This document shows, piece by piece, positions 33,589 through 41,816 of a stretch of DNA of 61,366 nucleotides. Every line of letters begins with the position of its first letter. Position 1 is the stretch's first letter. The DNA is from Betaproteobacteria bacterium RIFCSPLOWO2_12_FULL_68_20 (GTDB lineage: Bacteria; Pseudomonadota; Gammaproteobacteria; Burkholderiales; SG8-39). The stretch spans positions 632-61,997 of the forward strand of contig MERQ01000053.1 of the NCBI GenBank assembly GCA_001770655.1, written 5' to 3'. Made by a program: the position numbers and the translations under genes. The notes under the pieces are model-generated. The model did not search any database. It was not told the origin of the DNA and saw nothing but the letters and a program-made list of their open reading frames with translations.

Positions 33589-34376
33589 GCGGCCCTCAAC
33601 GAGACGACGCTCGCGCCCGCGATCGCGCGCACGCCGTGGCGCGTGCGCAGCCGCAAAGCCCCGTCCTCGGCGAGGCCTTCGGCGATGCCCGCCACCTCGC
33701 TGCCGTCGGCGAGCCTGAGGCGCATGCGACGGCCGGCGTGCGCATGCAGCGACTCCCAGTCGCCGCGCACCGAGGCGAGGCCGCGCGCTTCGAAGTCCTC
33801 GAGCGCGTCGAGGAGGAAAGCGGCGAGGCGCCCTGCGCCGTCGTTGCGCGACGGGCACGGCGAGAGCAGCTCGTCGAGCGACGCGAGCCTGCGCCGCAGC
33901 CGCGCCGCGAGCCCCGGCGCGCGGCGCCAGTTGATGCCGATGCCGATGACCGCCGCGAGGTCGGGCCCGCGGCTGCGCGTCTCGATCAGGATGCCGCCGA
34001 GCTTGCCGCCGCGCGCGATCAGATCGTTCGGCCACTTGAGGGAGACGCCGGAGATGCCGAGGGCGCGAAGCGCGCGCGCCGCCGCCACGCCCGCAACGAG
34101 CGGCAGCGCCGGCAGCTCGCGCGCCGGGCGGCGGATCCCGCGCGCGAGCGAGAAGGTGAGCCCGGCACCGCGCGGGCTCGTCCAGCGCCGGCCGCGTCTG
34201 CCGCGTCCCGCCGTCTGCTCCTCTGCTGCCAGCAGCACGCAGCGCGCGCTGCCCGCTTCGTCGAGCAGGACGCTGTTCGTCGAGGCGCAGCGATCCAGCA
34301 CGCGCACCTCGACTTGCTGCGCGCGCGCACCGAGGGCCGCGCGTATCGCGGCCGCGTCGAGCGGGTCTGCGTCCAT
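33585..34376 (-). CDS. birA: Biotin--[acetyl-CoA-carboxylase] ligase
   Basis: BirA activates biotin with ATP and attaches it to the acetyl-CoA carboxylase carrier protein. The 263-residue protein has the biotinyl-5'-AMP loop motif GRGRRGRRW near residue 57, the KWPNDL motif near 115 and the GGILIE motif near 128. An N-terminal winged-helix repressor domain is absent, so it is a monofunctional ligase, not a regulator. It is divergent from ugpB across only 29 bases, with overlapping AT-rich -10 elements. Confidence 0.92.
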   Translation of the reverse strand: MDADPLDAAAIRAALGARAQQVEVRVLDRCASTNSVLLDEAGSARCVLLAAEEQTAGRGRRGRRWTSPRGAGLTFSLARGIRRPARELPALPLVAGVAAARALRALGISGVSLKWPNDLIARGGKLGGILIETRSRGPDLAAVIGIGINWRRAPGLAARLRRRLASLDELLSPCPSRNDGAGRLAAFLLDALEDFEARGLASVRGDWESLHAHAGRRMRLRLADGSEVAGIAEGLAEDGALRLRTRHGVRAIAGASVVSLRAA

Positions 34377-34384
34377 GCGCCTAG

Positions 34385-34396
34385 TTTATATATACT
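34385..34396. promoter_or_regulatory. Back-to-back -10 elements of birA and ugpB
   Basis: In the 29 bases between birA and ugpB a run of A and T provides TATAAA for birA (minus, 34390 to 34385, 8 bases before its ATG) and TATACT for ugpB (plus, 34391-34396, 9 bases before its ATG). The two adjoin directly, so both promoters would compete for the same DNA, and both transcripts would be almost leaderless. Their -35 regions must lie inside the opposite genes. Confidence 0.5.
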
Positions 34397-34405
34397 GGGT
34401 CCCGC

Positions 34406-35752
34406 ATGCTGCGCCGCGCTTTCGCTGCGATCGTGATCGGCTTTGCGGCCTCGGGCGCGCCGGCCGCGGGCGAGATCCAGTTCTGGCACGCGATGAACGG
34501 AAATTCCGGGGCCGAGCTCGAGCGCCTCGCGGCACGCTTCAACGCTTCGCAGCGGGAGTTCCGCGTCGTTGCGGTCTACAAGGGCACGTACGAGGAGACG
34601 CTCGCCGCGGCGATTGCGGCGCGCAAGACGGGGCTCGCGCCGCACATCGTGCAGGTGGCCGAGGCCGGCACGGCCGACGTGATTGCGCAGCGGGACGCAG
34701 TGCGGCCGCTATGGCAGGTGATGGCGGAATCCGGGCTGCCGCTCGACGCCAAGTCAACCCTGCCCGCGCTGGGCGCCTATTTCTCCGACGCGAACGGAAG
34801 GCTGCTCGCGCTGCCGTTCAACAGCACGACGCCGGTCCTCTATTACAACCGCGACGCGTTCCGCAAGGCCGGCCTCGACCCGGACCGGCCGCCCAGGACC
34901 TGGTACGAGATGCCCGCCACGCTCGGCGCGCTCGTCGACTCGGGCGCGCCCTGCGCATTCACCACCGCCTGGCCGTCCTGGGTGCTGCTGGAGAACATGA
35001 GCGCCTGGCACAACCAGGAGTTCGCCACGCACGCGAACGGGATGGGCGGCCCGCAGGCGCGGCTCGCCTTCAACACCCAGCTCATGGTGCGCTGGATCGC
35101 GATGCTCTCTTCGTGGCGCAAATCGGGCTACTTCACGTATTCAGGCCGCCGCGACGAGGCCGAGGCCCGCTTCGCCTCCGGCGAATGCGCGCTGCTCACG
35201 TCGTCCTCGGCGAGCGACGCCGGGCTGCGCGAGCGCGCCAAGTTCGATTTCGCGGTGGCGCAGCTGCCGTACTACGACGATTTCGCCCAGGCGCCGCAGA
35301 ACACGCTCGCCGGCGGCGCGGGACTGTGGGTGATGGGCGGCAAGCCGAAGGGCGAGAATCGCGGCGCGGCGCGTTTCCTTGCGTTCCTCGCGCAGCCCGA
35401 GGTGCAGGCCGAGTGGCACCAGAGGACCGGCTACGTGCCGCTCAGCACCGCGGCCTACGAGCTTGCTCGGAAGCAGGGCTTCTACGCCGGTCGTCCCGGC
35501 CAGGAGATCGCGATCCGCCAGCTGCTGCGCAAGAACCCGACGCAGGAGTCGAAAGGCATCCGGCTCGCCCATTTCCACCATATCCGCGGCATCATCGAGG
35601 AGGAGCTGGAAGCGGTGTGGTCGGAGGCGAAGACCCCGCTCGACGCGCTCGACGCCGCGGTGGCGCGCGGCAACGCGCTGCTCGAGCGCTCTGCGGCCGC
35701 GAAAGGCGCCACGCGCCCCGGCGCGAGCGCCGCGCCGCGCGGGCGGCGCTAG
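34406..35752 (+). CDS. ugpB: Periplasmic sn-glycerol-3-phosphate binding protein (UgpB-like)
   Basis: A 448-residue periplasmic solute-binding protein with a signal peptide (about 1-21) and the family start GEIQFWHAMNGNSGAELERLAARFN. LPFNSTTPVLYYNRDAF and the C-terminal TGYVPLSTAAYELA block match UgpB, which feeds glycerol-3-phosphate or glycerophosphodiesters to the UgpAEC transporter. No ugpA, ugpE or ugpC is adjacent. The next gene is ugpQ. The C-terminal 25 residues are Ala/Arg rich and probably disordered. The -10 element TATACT lies just before the ATG. Confidence 0.88.
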   Translation: MLRRAFAAIVIGFAASGAPAAGEIQFWHAMNGNSGAELERLAARFNASQREFRVVAVYKGTYEETLAAAIAARKTGLAPHIVQVAEAGTADVIAQRDAVRPLWQVMAESGLPLDAKSTLPALGAYFSDANGRLLALPFNSTTPVLYYNRDAFRKAGLDPDRPPRTWYEMPATLGALVDSGAPCAFTTAWPSWVLLENMSAWHNQEFATHANGMGGPQARLAFNTQLMVRWIAMLSSWRKSGYFTYSGRRDEAEARFASGECALLTSSSASDAGLRERAKFDFAVAQLPYYDDFAQAPQNTLAGGAGLWVMGGKPKGENRGAARFLAFLAQPEVQAEWHQRTGYVPLSTAAYELARKQGFYAGRPGQEIAIRQLLRKNPTQESKGIRLAHFHHIRGIIEEELEAVWSEAKTPLDALDAAVARGNALLERSAAAKGATRPGASAAPRGRR

Positions 35753-35767
35753 CGGCGGACCGGCAGC

Positions 35768-36508
35768 GTGCGCTGGCCCTACCCGCGGATCGTCGCGCAC
35801 CGCGGCGGCGGGGGCCTTGCCCCCGAGAACACGCTCGCCGCGATCCGCCTCGGCGCCTCGCTGGGCTTTCGCGGCGTGGAATTCGACCTCATGCTCTCGG
35901 GCGACGGCACCCCGGTTCTGATTCACGACGAGACGCTCGAGCGCACGACCGGCGCCAAGGGCGAGGTCGCGCGCACGCCCTACGCGGAGCTGGCGAAGCT
36001 CGATGCCGGCGCCTGGCGCGGCGAGCGCTGGCGCGGCGAGCGCATCCCGACTTTCCGGGACGCGGGCAAGCTGTGCCGCACGCTCGGCGTCTGGGCGAAT
36101 GTCGAGATCAAGCCCGCCAAGGGACACGAACGCGCGACCGGCGCCTCGGCCGGGCGAATGGCGCGCGAGCTGTGGAAGGGCGCCGCGCTCGCGCCGGTGC
36201 TCTCGTCTTTTTCCGTCGCAGCGCTCGAGGCGGCGCGCGCCGCCGCGCCCGAGCTGCCGCGGGGATTTCTCGTCGACGAGATCCCGGCGGATTGGAAGCG
36301 GCCGCTGGAAAGCCTCGAATGCGTGTCGCTGCACTGCAACGGCGGAAAAGCCGAGGAGAATGTCATTCGAGAGGTGCGCGCCGCCGGCTACGCGGTCGTG
36401 TGCTGGACGGTGAACGAGCCGGCCGAGGCGCGAATGCTCCTCGGCTGGGGCGTCGACTGCCTGGCGACCGACGCCCTGGACGTGATCGGGCCGGATTTCG
36501 CGAAGTAG
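35768..36508 (+). CDS. ugpQ: Glycerophosphodiester phosphodiesterase
   Basis: UgpQ hydrolyses glycerophosphodiesters to glycerol-3-phosphate and an alcohol. The 246-residue protein has the catalytic HRGGGGLAPENTLAA motif (His10, Arg11), the metal-binding EFDLMLSGDGTPVLIHDETLERTT block and the NVEIKPAKG motif. There is no signal peptide, so it is cytoplasmic like E. coli UgpQ. It starts at a GTG 15 bases after ugpB. It fits with glpK and gpsA later in the window in glycerophospholipid turnover. Its stop lies next to that of the convergent phosphomannomutase gene. Confidence 0.92.
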   Translation: MRWPYPRIVAHRGGGGLAPENTLAAIRLGASLGFRGVEFDLMLSGDGTPVLIHDETLERTTGAKGEVARTPYAELAKLDAGAWRGERWRGERIPTFRDAGKLCRTLGVWANVEIKPAKGHERATGASAGRMARELWKGAALAPVLSSFSVAALEAARAAAPELPRGFLVDEIPADWKRPLESLECVSLHCNGGKAEENVIREVRAAGYAVVCWTVNEPAEARMLLGWGVDCLATDALDVIGPDFAK

Positions 36509-36509
36509 G

Positions 36510-37883
36510 CTAGAAAGGCAGCGGCGTGCCGGGCTTCAGGGGCTGGAGCGCGGCGCGGAACTCTCCCTGGATCCGCTTCAGGGCGGCCTCGCTGTCGGCC
36601 TCGAAGCGCAGCACCACCACCGGCGTGGTGTTCGAGGCGCGCGCGAGGCCGAAGCCGTCGGCGTACTCGGCGCGCACGCCGTCGATGGTGAGCACGCGCG
36701 CCGCGCCGGGAAACGGCTTAGCGGCCTGCAGCCTCGCCACGAGGGCGTGCGGCTCGCCCTCCGCGAGGGCCCAGTGCAGCTCGGGCGTCGATGGGGCGTT
36801 CGGAAGCCGCTTCAACGCCGCATTGGCATCCGGCTCCTTCGACAGGATCTCGAGCATCCGCGCCCCGGCGTAGAGCGCGTCGTCGAAGCCGTACCAGCGC
36901 TCCTTGAAGAAGGTGTGGCCCGACATCTCGCCGGCGAGCGGCGCGCCGGTCTCCTTCAGCTTCGCCTTGATGAGCGAATGGCCGGTCTTCCAGATGAGCG
37001 GCCGGCCGCCGTGGCGCTCGATCCAGGGCGCGAGCAGCCGCGTGCACTTCACGTCGTAGATGATCTGCGCGCCGGGGTTGCGCGAGAGCACGTCGGCGGC
37101 GAACAGCATCAGCTGGCGGTCGGCGTAGATGATCTCGCCGTCCTTCGTCACCAGGCCGAGCCGGTCGCCGTCGCCGTCGAACGCGAATCCCAGCTCGCAG
37201 GGCGAGGCGCGCAGGGTCGCGATCAGGTCGGCGAGGTTCTCGGGCTGCGTGGGATCGGGATGGTGGTTCGGGAAGGTCCCGTCGACTTCGCAGTACAGCT
37301 CGGTCACCTCGCAGCCGAGGCGCCGGTACAGGCGCGGCGCGAGCAGGCCGGCGACGCCGTTGCCGCAATCCACCGCGATCCTGAAGGGGCGCGCGAGCTT
37401 CACGTCCGAGGCGATGCGATCGAGGTACGCGTCGAGCACGTCTGCGTGCGAGCGCCGCCCCGTCCCGGCCGGGAAGCGCCCGGCCTCGATCCTGCGGCGC
37501 AGCTCCTGGATTTCCTCGCCATAGAGCGTGTCGCCCGCCACCACCAGCTTCAGCCCGTTGTACTCGGGCGGGTTGTGGCTGCCGCTCACCGCCACGCAGC
37601 TGCCGCATCCGAGATGGTGCGCGGCGAAGTACACCGCGGGCGTGGTCGCCATGCCGACGTCGATCGCGTCGGCGCCGACCGAGACCAGGCCCTCGGCGAG
37701 GGCGTCGAGCAGCTCCGGTCCCGAGAGCCGCCCGTCGCGCCCCACCGCGAATGCCGGCGCGCCCCGCTCGCGCCCGAGCGCGCCGAGCGCGCGCCCGATC
37801 TCGCGCACGATCGCCGGCGTGAGCGTGCTTCCGACCACGCCGCGGATGTCGTAGGTGCGAAAGATTTCTGCCGGGACGTTCAT
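36510..37883 (-). CDS. algC: Phosphomannomutase / phosphoglucomutase
   Basis: A 457-residue alpha-D-phosphohexomutase. The N-terminal EIFRTYDIRG motif, the active-site serine loop VAVSGSHNPPEYNGLKLV near residue 95, the metal loop FAFDGDGDRLGLV near 230 and the GEMSGHTFFKERWYGFDDALYAG sugar-binding loop near 310 are all intact. It interconverts mannose or glucose 1- and 6-phosphates, feeding LPS core and exopolysaccharide. The heptosyltransferase gene nearby supports a role in LPS. The start is the ATG at 37883, overlapping the stop of the YheT-type gene by 4 bases. Naming as algC rather than manB is a choice. Confidence 0.9.
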   Translation of the reverse strand: MNVPAEIFRTYDIRGVVGSTLTPAIVREIGRALGALGRERGAPAFAVGRDGRLSGPELLDALAEGLVSVGADAIDVGMATTPAVYFAAHHLGCGSCVAVSGSHNPPEYNGLKLVVAGDTLYGEEIQELRRRIEAGRFPAGTGRRSHADVLDAYLDRIASDVKLARPFRIAVDCGNGVAGLLAPRLYRRLGCEVTELYCEVDGTFPNHHPDPTQPENLADLIATLRASPCELGFAFDGDGDRLGLVTKDGEIIYADRQLMLFAADVLSRNPGAQIIYDVKCTRLLAPWIERHGGRPLIWKTGHSLIKAKLKETGAPLAGEMSGHTFFKERWYGFDDALYAGARMLEILSKEPDANAALKRLPNAPSTPELHWALAEGEPHALVARLQAAKPFPGAARVLTIDGVRAEYADGFGLARASNTTPVVVLRFEADSEAALKRIQGEFRAALQPLKPGTPLPF

Positions 37884-38827
37884 GCGCCCAGGAATTGTAC
37901 GAGGTGGCGCGGCAGCCAGGTGTGCCGCCCGGGAAACGGGCCTTCGAGAAAGCCGGCGTGTCCCCCGGTACGCGGGAACTCCAGCAGGAGCGACGACGAT
38001 GCCTGCCGCGCGGCCGCTTCGAGCGCGGCCTCGGGAAGGAACGGGTCGTTGCGCGCGTTGAGCACCAGGGTCGGCACGCGCACCGCGGAGAGCCACGGGG
38101 AGCTCGAAGCGCGCGCCCAGTAGTCGTCGGCGTCGCGAAAGCCGTGCAGCGGCGCGGTGACCGCGTCGTCGAACTCGTGCATGGTGCGGGCCCGGCGAAC
38201 GAGCGCGGTGTCGTACAGTCCGGGAAAGCGCTCCAGCTTCTCGAGCGATTTCGGGCGCAAGGTGGAAAGGAAGTGGCGGGTGTAGAGAATTCGGTTCAAG
38301 CCCCGGTCGAGCGCCCGTCCGGCTGCGCCGAGATCGAGCGGCGCCGACACGGCCGCCGCGCGCCGCACGATCCGGCGCGCCTCCTCGGCGCGCTCGCCCA
38401 GCCACTTGAGCAGCGCGTTGCCGCCGAGCGAGACGCCCGCCGCGAACAGTTCGACCGTGCGCGCGGCGAATCGTTGCAGGATCCAGTCCACCTCGTCGCT
38501 GTCGCCCGAGTGGTAGGCGCGCGGCTTCCGGTTGGGCTCGCCCGAGCAGCCGCGCCATTGCGGGAGCGCGAGGCGCCAGCCCGCGGCGCAGGCGTGCGCG
38601 GCGAAGGCGCGCGCGTAATGGCTCTGCGAGCCGCCCTCGAGTCCGTGGAACAGCACCAGCAGCCGCCGGGCGCGCGCCTCGCCCGCGTAGTCGACGTCGA
38701 TGAAGTCGCCGTCGGGCGTCTCCCAGCGCTCGCGCTCGAGCGGCACGCGCGGCGGCGGGCGCAGCGATGCGTAGACCGTCTGCAAGTGGCCGCCCGGCAG
38801 CCACCACGGGGCGGTGTAGTCGCTCAA
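37880..38827 (-). CDS. YheT-type alpha/beta hydrolase
   Basis: A 315-residue alpha/beta hydrolase of the YheT family. The start WWLPGGHLQTVYASL and the block LFHGLEGGSQSHYAR are typical. The nucleophile elbow is GVSLGGNALLKWLGE (Ser near residue 137), the acid lies in LNARNDPFLP, and the His in TGGHAGFLEG. The natural substrate is unknown; esterase activity is likely. The start is a TTG that overlaps the stop of the NTF2-like gene (TTGA), with no clear ribosome binding site, so coupled translation is likely. Confidence 0.85.
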   Translation of the reverse strand: MSDYTAPWWLPGGHLQTVYASLRPPPRVPLERERWETPDGDFIDVDYAGEARARRLLVLFHGLEGGSQSHYARAFAAHACAAGWRLALPQWRGCSGEPNRKPRAYHSGDSDEVDWILQRFAARTVELFAAGVSLGGNALLKWLGERAEEARRIVRRAAAVSAPLDLGAAGRALDRGLNRILYTRHFLSTLRPKSLEKLERFPGLYDTALVRRARTMHEFDDAVTAPLHGFRDADDYWARASSSPWLSAVRVPTLVLNARNDPFLPEAALEAAARQASSSLLLEFPRTGGHAGFLEGPFPGRHTWLPRHLVQFLGA

Positions 38828-39258
38828 TGCAGGGTCTTGGGACGCGCTTCGCGCGGCGCCGCCTCGGCCTGCCCCGGGGCGGGCGAGGCGTGGTGCACGA
38901 TCATGCGCCAGCCGGCCGCGGTGCGGATGTAGATGTTGGTGGCGACGATCGGCGCGCGCGGCCGCGGATCGCCCTCCACCGAGAAGTTCTCGTGCACGCT
39001 GTGCACCGCGATCATCATCGCCGAGATCGCCACCTGCTGCGTGACGTTGACGCGCACGCGCTGCGCGCCCGAGAACATTTTCGCCCAGCTCGAGCGCACC
39101 TGGTCGGGGCCGGTGAGGCGCGGGCCAGTCGGATGCACACAAAGGATTTCCTCGTCCTCGGCCCACACCGCCATCATCGCCTCCAGGTCGGCGCGCTCGA
39201 GCGCCTCGTAGAAGGCGGCTTCGGCGTCCTGCGCGGTGGGGAAGATCTTGCCGGTCAC
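38824..39258 (-). CDS. NTF2-like (SnoaL-type) protein
   Basis: A 144-residue single-domain protein of the NTF2-like superfamily. The N-terminal helices (AQDAEAAFYEALERADLEAMMAVWAEDEEILCVHPTGPRLTG) and the curved sheet ending NIYIRTAAGWRMIVHHASP are characteristic of small ketosteroid-isomerase-like proteins used as ligand-binding or isomerase scaffolds. The function is unknown. The GTG at 39258 overlaps the heptosyltransferase stop (GTGA). It is cotranscribed with waaF and the YheT-type gene. Confidence 0.8.
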   Translation of the reverse strand: MTGKIFPTAQDAEAAFYEALERADLEAMMAVWAEDEEILCVHPTGPRLTGPDQVRSSWAKMFSGAQRVRVNVTQQVAISAMMIAVHSVHENFSVEGDPRPRAPIVATNIYIRTAAGWRMIVHHASPAPGQAEAAPREARPKTLH

Positions 39259-40238
39259 GCGGCCGGCGATGTTACGCCGAGCGCCTCGATTTCCGCCAGC
39301 ACGCGCTCGACGCCGAGCTCGTTCATGCAGCGGAAATGCCCGAGCGGGCAGACGCGCTCGAAGCAGGGGCTGCATTCCACTTTCAGCCACAGCACGCGCG
39401 CCGCCGTCGAGCGGGGCGGGGTGTGCTCCGGGCTCGAAGAGCCGAACAGGGCCACCTGCGGGCGATCGAGCGCCGCCGCGACGTGCATCAGGCCCGAGTC
39501 GTTGGTGACGACGAGCGCCGCGCCGGCGACGAGCTCGATCGCTTCGTCCAGCGTCGTCTTGCCCGCGAGGTTCTTGCCCGGGATCCGGCTGCAGGCGTCC
39601 CGGTCGTTCTCGCCGCCCAGCAGCACCACCGGAATCCCGATGCGGCCGGCGAGCTGCGCGAAGTAGGGCCAGCGCTTCGCCGGACCGTACTCGGCGCCCG
39701 GGCAGAGTGCCGCGTAGCGGCCCACGAGCCCGAGACGGCGCGCAGTGCTGGCGACCGCCTCCGCATCCACTCGCAGCCGCGGCTCGGGCAATGGCTGCTT
39801 CGGTTCCTTGCCCGGCGGCTCGGCGAGCCGCGCGTAGTGCAGCGCCATCGGCACGCGCTTTTCGCGGTTCCGGTACACAAGGTTGATCAGCCCGAAGCGC
39901 GACTCGCCGACGTAGCCGCTGCGGATCGGGATGTCGGCGAAGAACGGCGCGAGCGCCGACTTCCAGGTGTTGGGCAGCACGATCGCCTGCTCGTAGCGGT
40001 GCGCGCGCAGCGCGCGCCCCAGCCGCCAGCGCTCGCGCAGCTCCAGCGCGCCGTGGCGGAAAGGCGCCTCGATCACCTCGTCCACCTCGGGCATGCGCCG
40101 CGCCACGGGCGCCACGCGATCGGTCGCGAGCACGTCGAGCCTGAGGCCGGGCAGCTTCTCGCGCAGCCGCGCGAGCAGCGGCTGCGCCATCAGCGCGTCG
40201 CCGATCCAGTTGGGCGCGACGACGAGGATGCGGGGCAA
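39255..40238 (-). CDS. waaF: ADP-heptose--LPS heptosyltransferase II
   Basis: A 327-residue GT9 family glycosyltransferase that adds the second heptose to the LPS inner core on the cytoplasmic side. The start LPRILVVAPNWIGDALMAQPLL, the LPNTWKSALAPFFADIPIRSGY acceptor region, the CPGAEYGPAKRWP motif and the NDSGLMHVAAAL ADP-heptose motif match WaaF. The start is a TTG with AAGGGG 7 bases upstream. It lies one base after the zinc-finger gene. It indicates a Gram-negative with a heptose-containing core. Confidence 0.92.
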   Translation of the reverse strand: MPRILVVAPNWIGDALMAQPLLARLREKLPGLRLDVLATDRVAPVARRMPEVDEVIEAPFRHGALELRERWRLGRALRAHRYEQAIVLPNTWKSALAPFFADIPIRSGYVGESRFGLINLVYRNREKRVPMALHYARLAEPPGKEPKQPLPEPRLRVDAEAVASTARRLGLVGRYAALCPGAEYGPAKRWPYFAQLAGRIGIPVVLLGGENDRDACSRIPGKNLAGKTTLDEAIELVAGAALVVTNDSGLMHVAAALDRPQVALFGSSSPEHTPPRSTAARVLWLKVECSPCFERVCPLGHFRCMNELGVERVLAEIEALGVTSPAA

Positions 40239-40239
40239 G

Positions 40240-40440
40240 CTAATGCCCCTTGGGGGCGGCTCCCTTGTAGACGTACTTCGTGCCGCAGTACGGGCACAGC
40301 ATCTCGCCCGCGCTGGCGACATCGAGAAACACGCGCGGGTGGCGCGCCCACAGCGGCGCGCCCGGCGGCGGGCAATGCAGCGGCAGGTCTTTTTCAGTCA
40401 CCTCGACGAGCAGCGAGCGGTCGGCACCTTGCAGGCTCAT
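40240..40440 (-). CDS. Small CHCC-type zinc-finger protein
   Basis: A 66-residue protein of the zf-CHCC type, related to the zinc-binding domain of the mitochondrial complex I subunit NDUFS6. Likely zinc ligands are in LHCPP, the WARHPRVFLD histidine and the LCPYCGTKYVY cysteine pair. These small proteins are common next to ilvE and waaF in betaproteobacteria; the role is unknown. The ATG at 40440 overlaps the ilvE stop by 4 bases, so it is part of the ilvE unit. Confidence 0.85.
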   Translation of the reverse strand: MSLQGADRSLLVEVTEKDLPLHCPPPGAPLWARHPRVFLDVASAGEMLCPYCGTKYVYKGAAPKGH

Positions 40441-41411
40441 CGCTCGCCCTTCTTCGCGGCGACCGGCGTCAGCCAGTGGCGATGCTTGCGGTCCTTGCCG
40501 GTGACCACGTCGAAGAACGCCTTCTGGATGGCCTTGGTGACCGGCCCGGCCCGGCCCTCGCCGATCCTGCGCCCGTCGAGCTCGCGGATCGGCGTCACCT
40601 CGGCGGCGGTGCCGGTGAAGAAGCATTCGTCGGCGATGTAGACGTCGTCGCGGGTCAGGCGCTTGGAGATCACCTGGGTGCCGAGGCCCTCGGCGAGCTC
40701 GATCACCGAGGCACGCGTGATGCCGGAGAGCGCCGAAGTAAGCTCGGGCTCGTAGAGCTTGCCGTTCTTGACGATGAACAGGTTCTCGCCCGCGCCTTCG
40801 GCGACGAAGCCGTCCACGTCGAGCAGCAGGCCCTCGTCGTAGCCGTGCTGCGTCGCCTCGAGCGTGGCGAGCACCGAGTTCGGATAGGTGCCCGACATCT
40901 TGGCGCGCGCCATGGTCACGTTGATATGATGGCGCGCGTAGGAGGAAGTTTTCACGCGGATGCCCTTTTCGAGGGCTTCCGGGCCGAGATAGGCGCCCCA
41001 GGGCCAGGCGGCGATCGCCACGTGCACCCTGGCGCCCACGGGGGAGACGCCCATCTTCTCCGAGCCGTAGAACGCGATCGGCCGGATGTAGCAGGCCTCG
41101 TGGCCGTTCGCGCGCACCACCTCGCGCTGCGCCTCCATCAGCCGCTCGCGCGTGTACGGGATCTTCATCAGGTAGATGTGCGCGGAGTTGAACAGCCGCT
41201 CGGTGTGCTCCTTGAGGCGATAGATCGCGGTGCCGATCTGCGTCTTGTAGGCGCGCACGCCCTCGAACACGGCGAGCCCGTAGTGCAGCGAGTGCGTGAG
41301 CACGTGCGTGGTCGCCGAGCGCCACGGCACCAGCTTGCCGTCGTACCAGATCCAGCCGTCGCGGTCGGCCATCGACGGCGGCACGCGCGGCCCCTTCTTT
41401 CCCTGCGCCAT
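40437..41411 (-). CDS. ilvE: Branched-chain amino acid aminotransferase
   Basis: A PLP-dependent class IV aminotransferase that makes leucine, isoleucine and valine from their keto acids. The 324-residue protein has the THVLTHSLHYGLAVFEGVRAY start, the catalytic lysine in MARAKMSGTYPNS, the EGAGENLFIV motif and FFTGTAAEVTPIRELDGR near the C-terminus. The ATG at 41411 is preceded by GGGAG. The in-frame MADRDG methionine, 13 codons later, is a possible alternative. It heads the unit ilvE, zinc finger, waaF, NTF2-like, YheT-type, phosphomannomutase. Confidence 0.94.
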   Translation of the reverse strand: MAQGKKGPRVPPSMADRDGWIWYDGKLVPWRSATTHVLTHSLHYGLAVFEGVRAYKTQIGTAIYRLKEHTERLFNSAHIYLMKIPYTRERLMEAQREVVRANGHEACYIRPIAFYGSEKMGVSPVGARVHVAIAAWPWGAYLGPEALEKGIRVKTSSYARHHINVTMARAKMSGTYPNSVLATLEATQHGYDEGLLLDVDGFVAEGAGENLFIVKNGKLYEPELTSALSGITRASVIELAEGLGTQVISKRLTRDDVYIADECFFTGTAAEVTPIRELDGRRIGEGRAGPVTKAIQKAFFDVVTGKDRKHRHWLTPVAAKKGER

Positions 41412-41441
41412 GTCGACGCGCTCCCTGAACGAGGACGGCCG

Positions 41442-41447
41442 ATTCTA
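41442..41447 (-). promoter_or_regulatory. -10 element of the ilvE unit
   Basis: On the minus strand TAGAAT lies 30 bases before the ilvE ATG. Seventeen bases upstream, the -35 position falls on a perfect palindrome CTGGCGCCAG (41461-41470), which lies between ilvE and the divergent ArsR gene and could bind a regulator of either. Confidence 0.4.
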
Positions 41448-41487
41448 ACCAAACGGCACGCTGGCGCCAGTTATTTCGAGATTAAGG

Positions 41488-41501
41488 AATCTGTTAAGAT
41501 T
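41488..41501 (+). promoter_or_regulatory. Putative ArsR operator overlapping its own -10
   Basis: An inverted repeat AATCT-N4-AGATT (41488-41501) covers the likely -10 hexamer TAAGAT (41495-41500), which ends 6 bases before the regulator's ATG. ArsR-type repressors bind such palindromes and block their own promoter. There is no ribosome binding site, so the message is probably leaderless. Confidence 0.45.
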
Positions 41502-41506
41502 AGTTC

Positions 41507-41803
41507 ATGGAGCTCGACCGCATCTTCGACGCGCTGGCCTCGGGGCCGCGCCGCGGCATGCTGGCCTCGCTGGCGCAGACGGAGCTCACCACCACCGAGC
41601 TTGCCGGGCGCTTCGCGATGAGCCCGCCCGCGGTCTCGCGCCATCTCTCCGTGCTCGAGAACGCCGGGCTCGTCGCCAGCCGCCGCGACGGCCAGCGCGT
41701 CCTCTACAGCCTGGTTCGCGACACGCTGGTGGACGCGCTCGGCGAGTTCACCGCCCAGCTCTCGCCGGCCGCCCCGCCGCGCAAGGCGCGCGAGGCGATC
41801 TAG
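41507..41803 (+). CDS. ArsR family winged-helix regulator
   Basis: A 98-residue winged-helix protein. The recognition region reads LTTTELAGRFAMSPPAVSRHLSVLENAGLV, followed by the wing ASRRDGQRVLYSL. No cysteine is present, so it lacks the metal sites of ArsR/SmtB and is likely one of the metal-independent ArsR proteins. Its target is not evident. It is divergent from ilvE, and its stop lies 13 bases from that of the convergent cyclase gene. The inverted repeat over its promoter suggests autoregulation. Confidence 0.85.
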   Translation: MELDRIFDALASGPRRGMLASLAQTELTTTELAGRFAMSPPAVSRHLSVLENAGLVASRRDGQRVLYSLVRDTLVDALGEFTAQLSPAAPPRKAREAI

Positions 41804-41816
41804 CGCGGGCGCCGTG

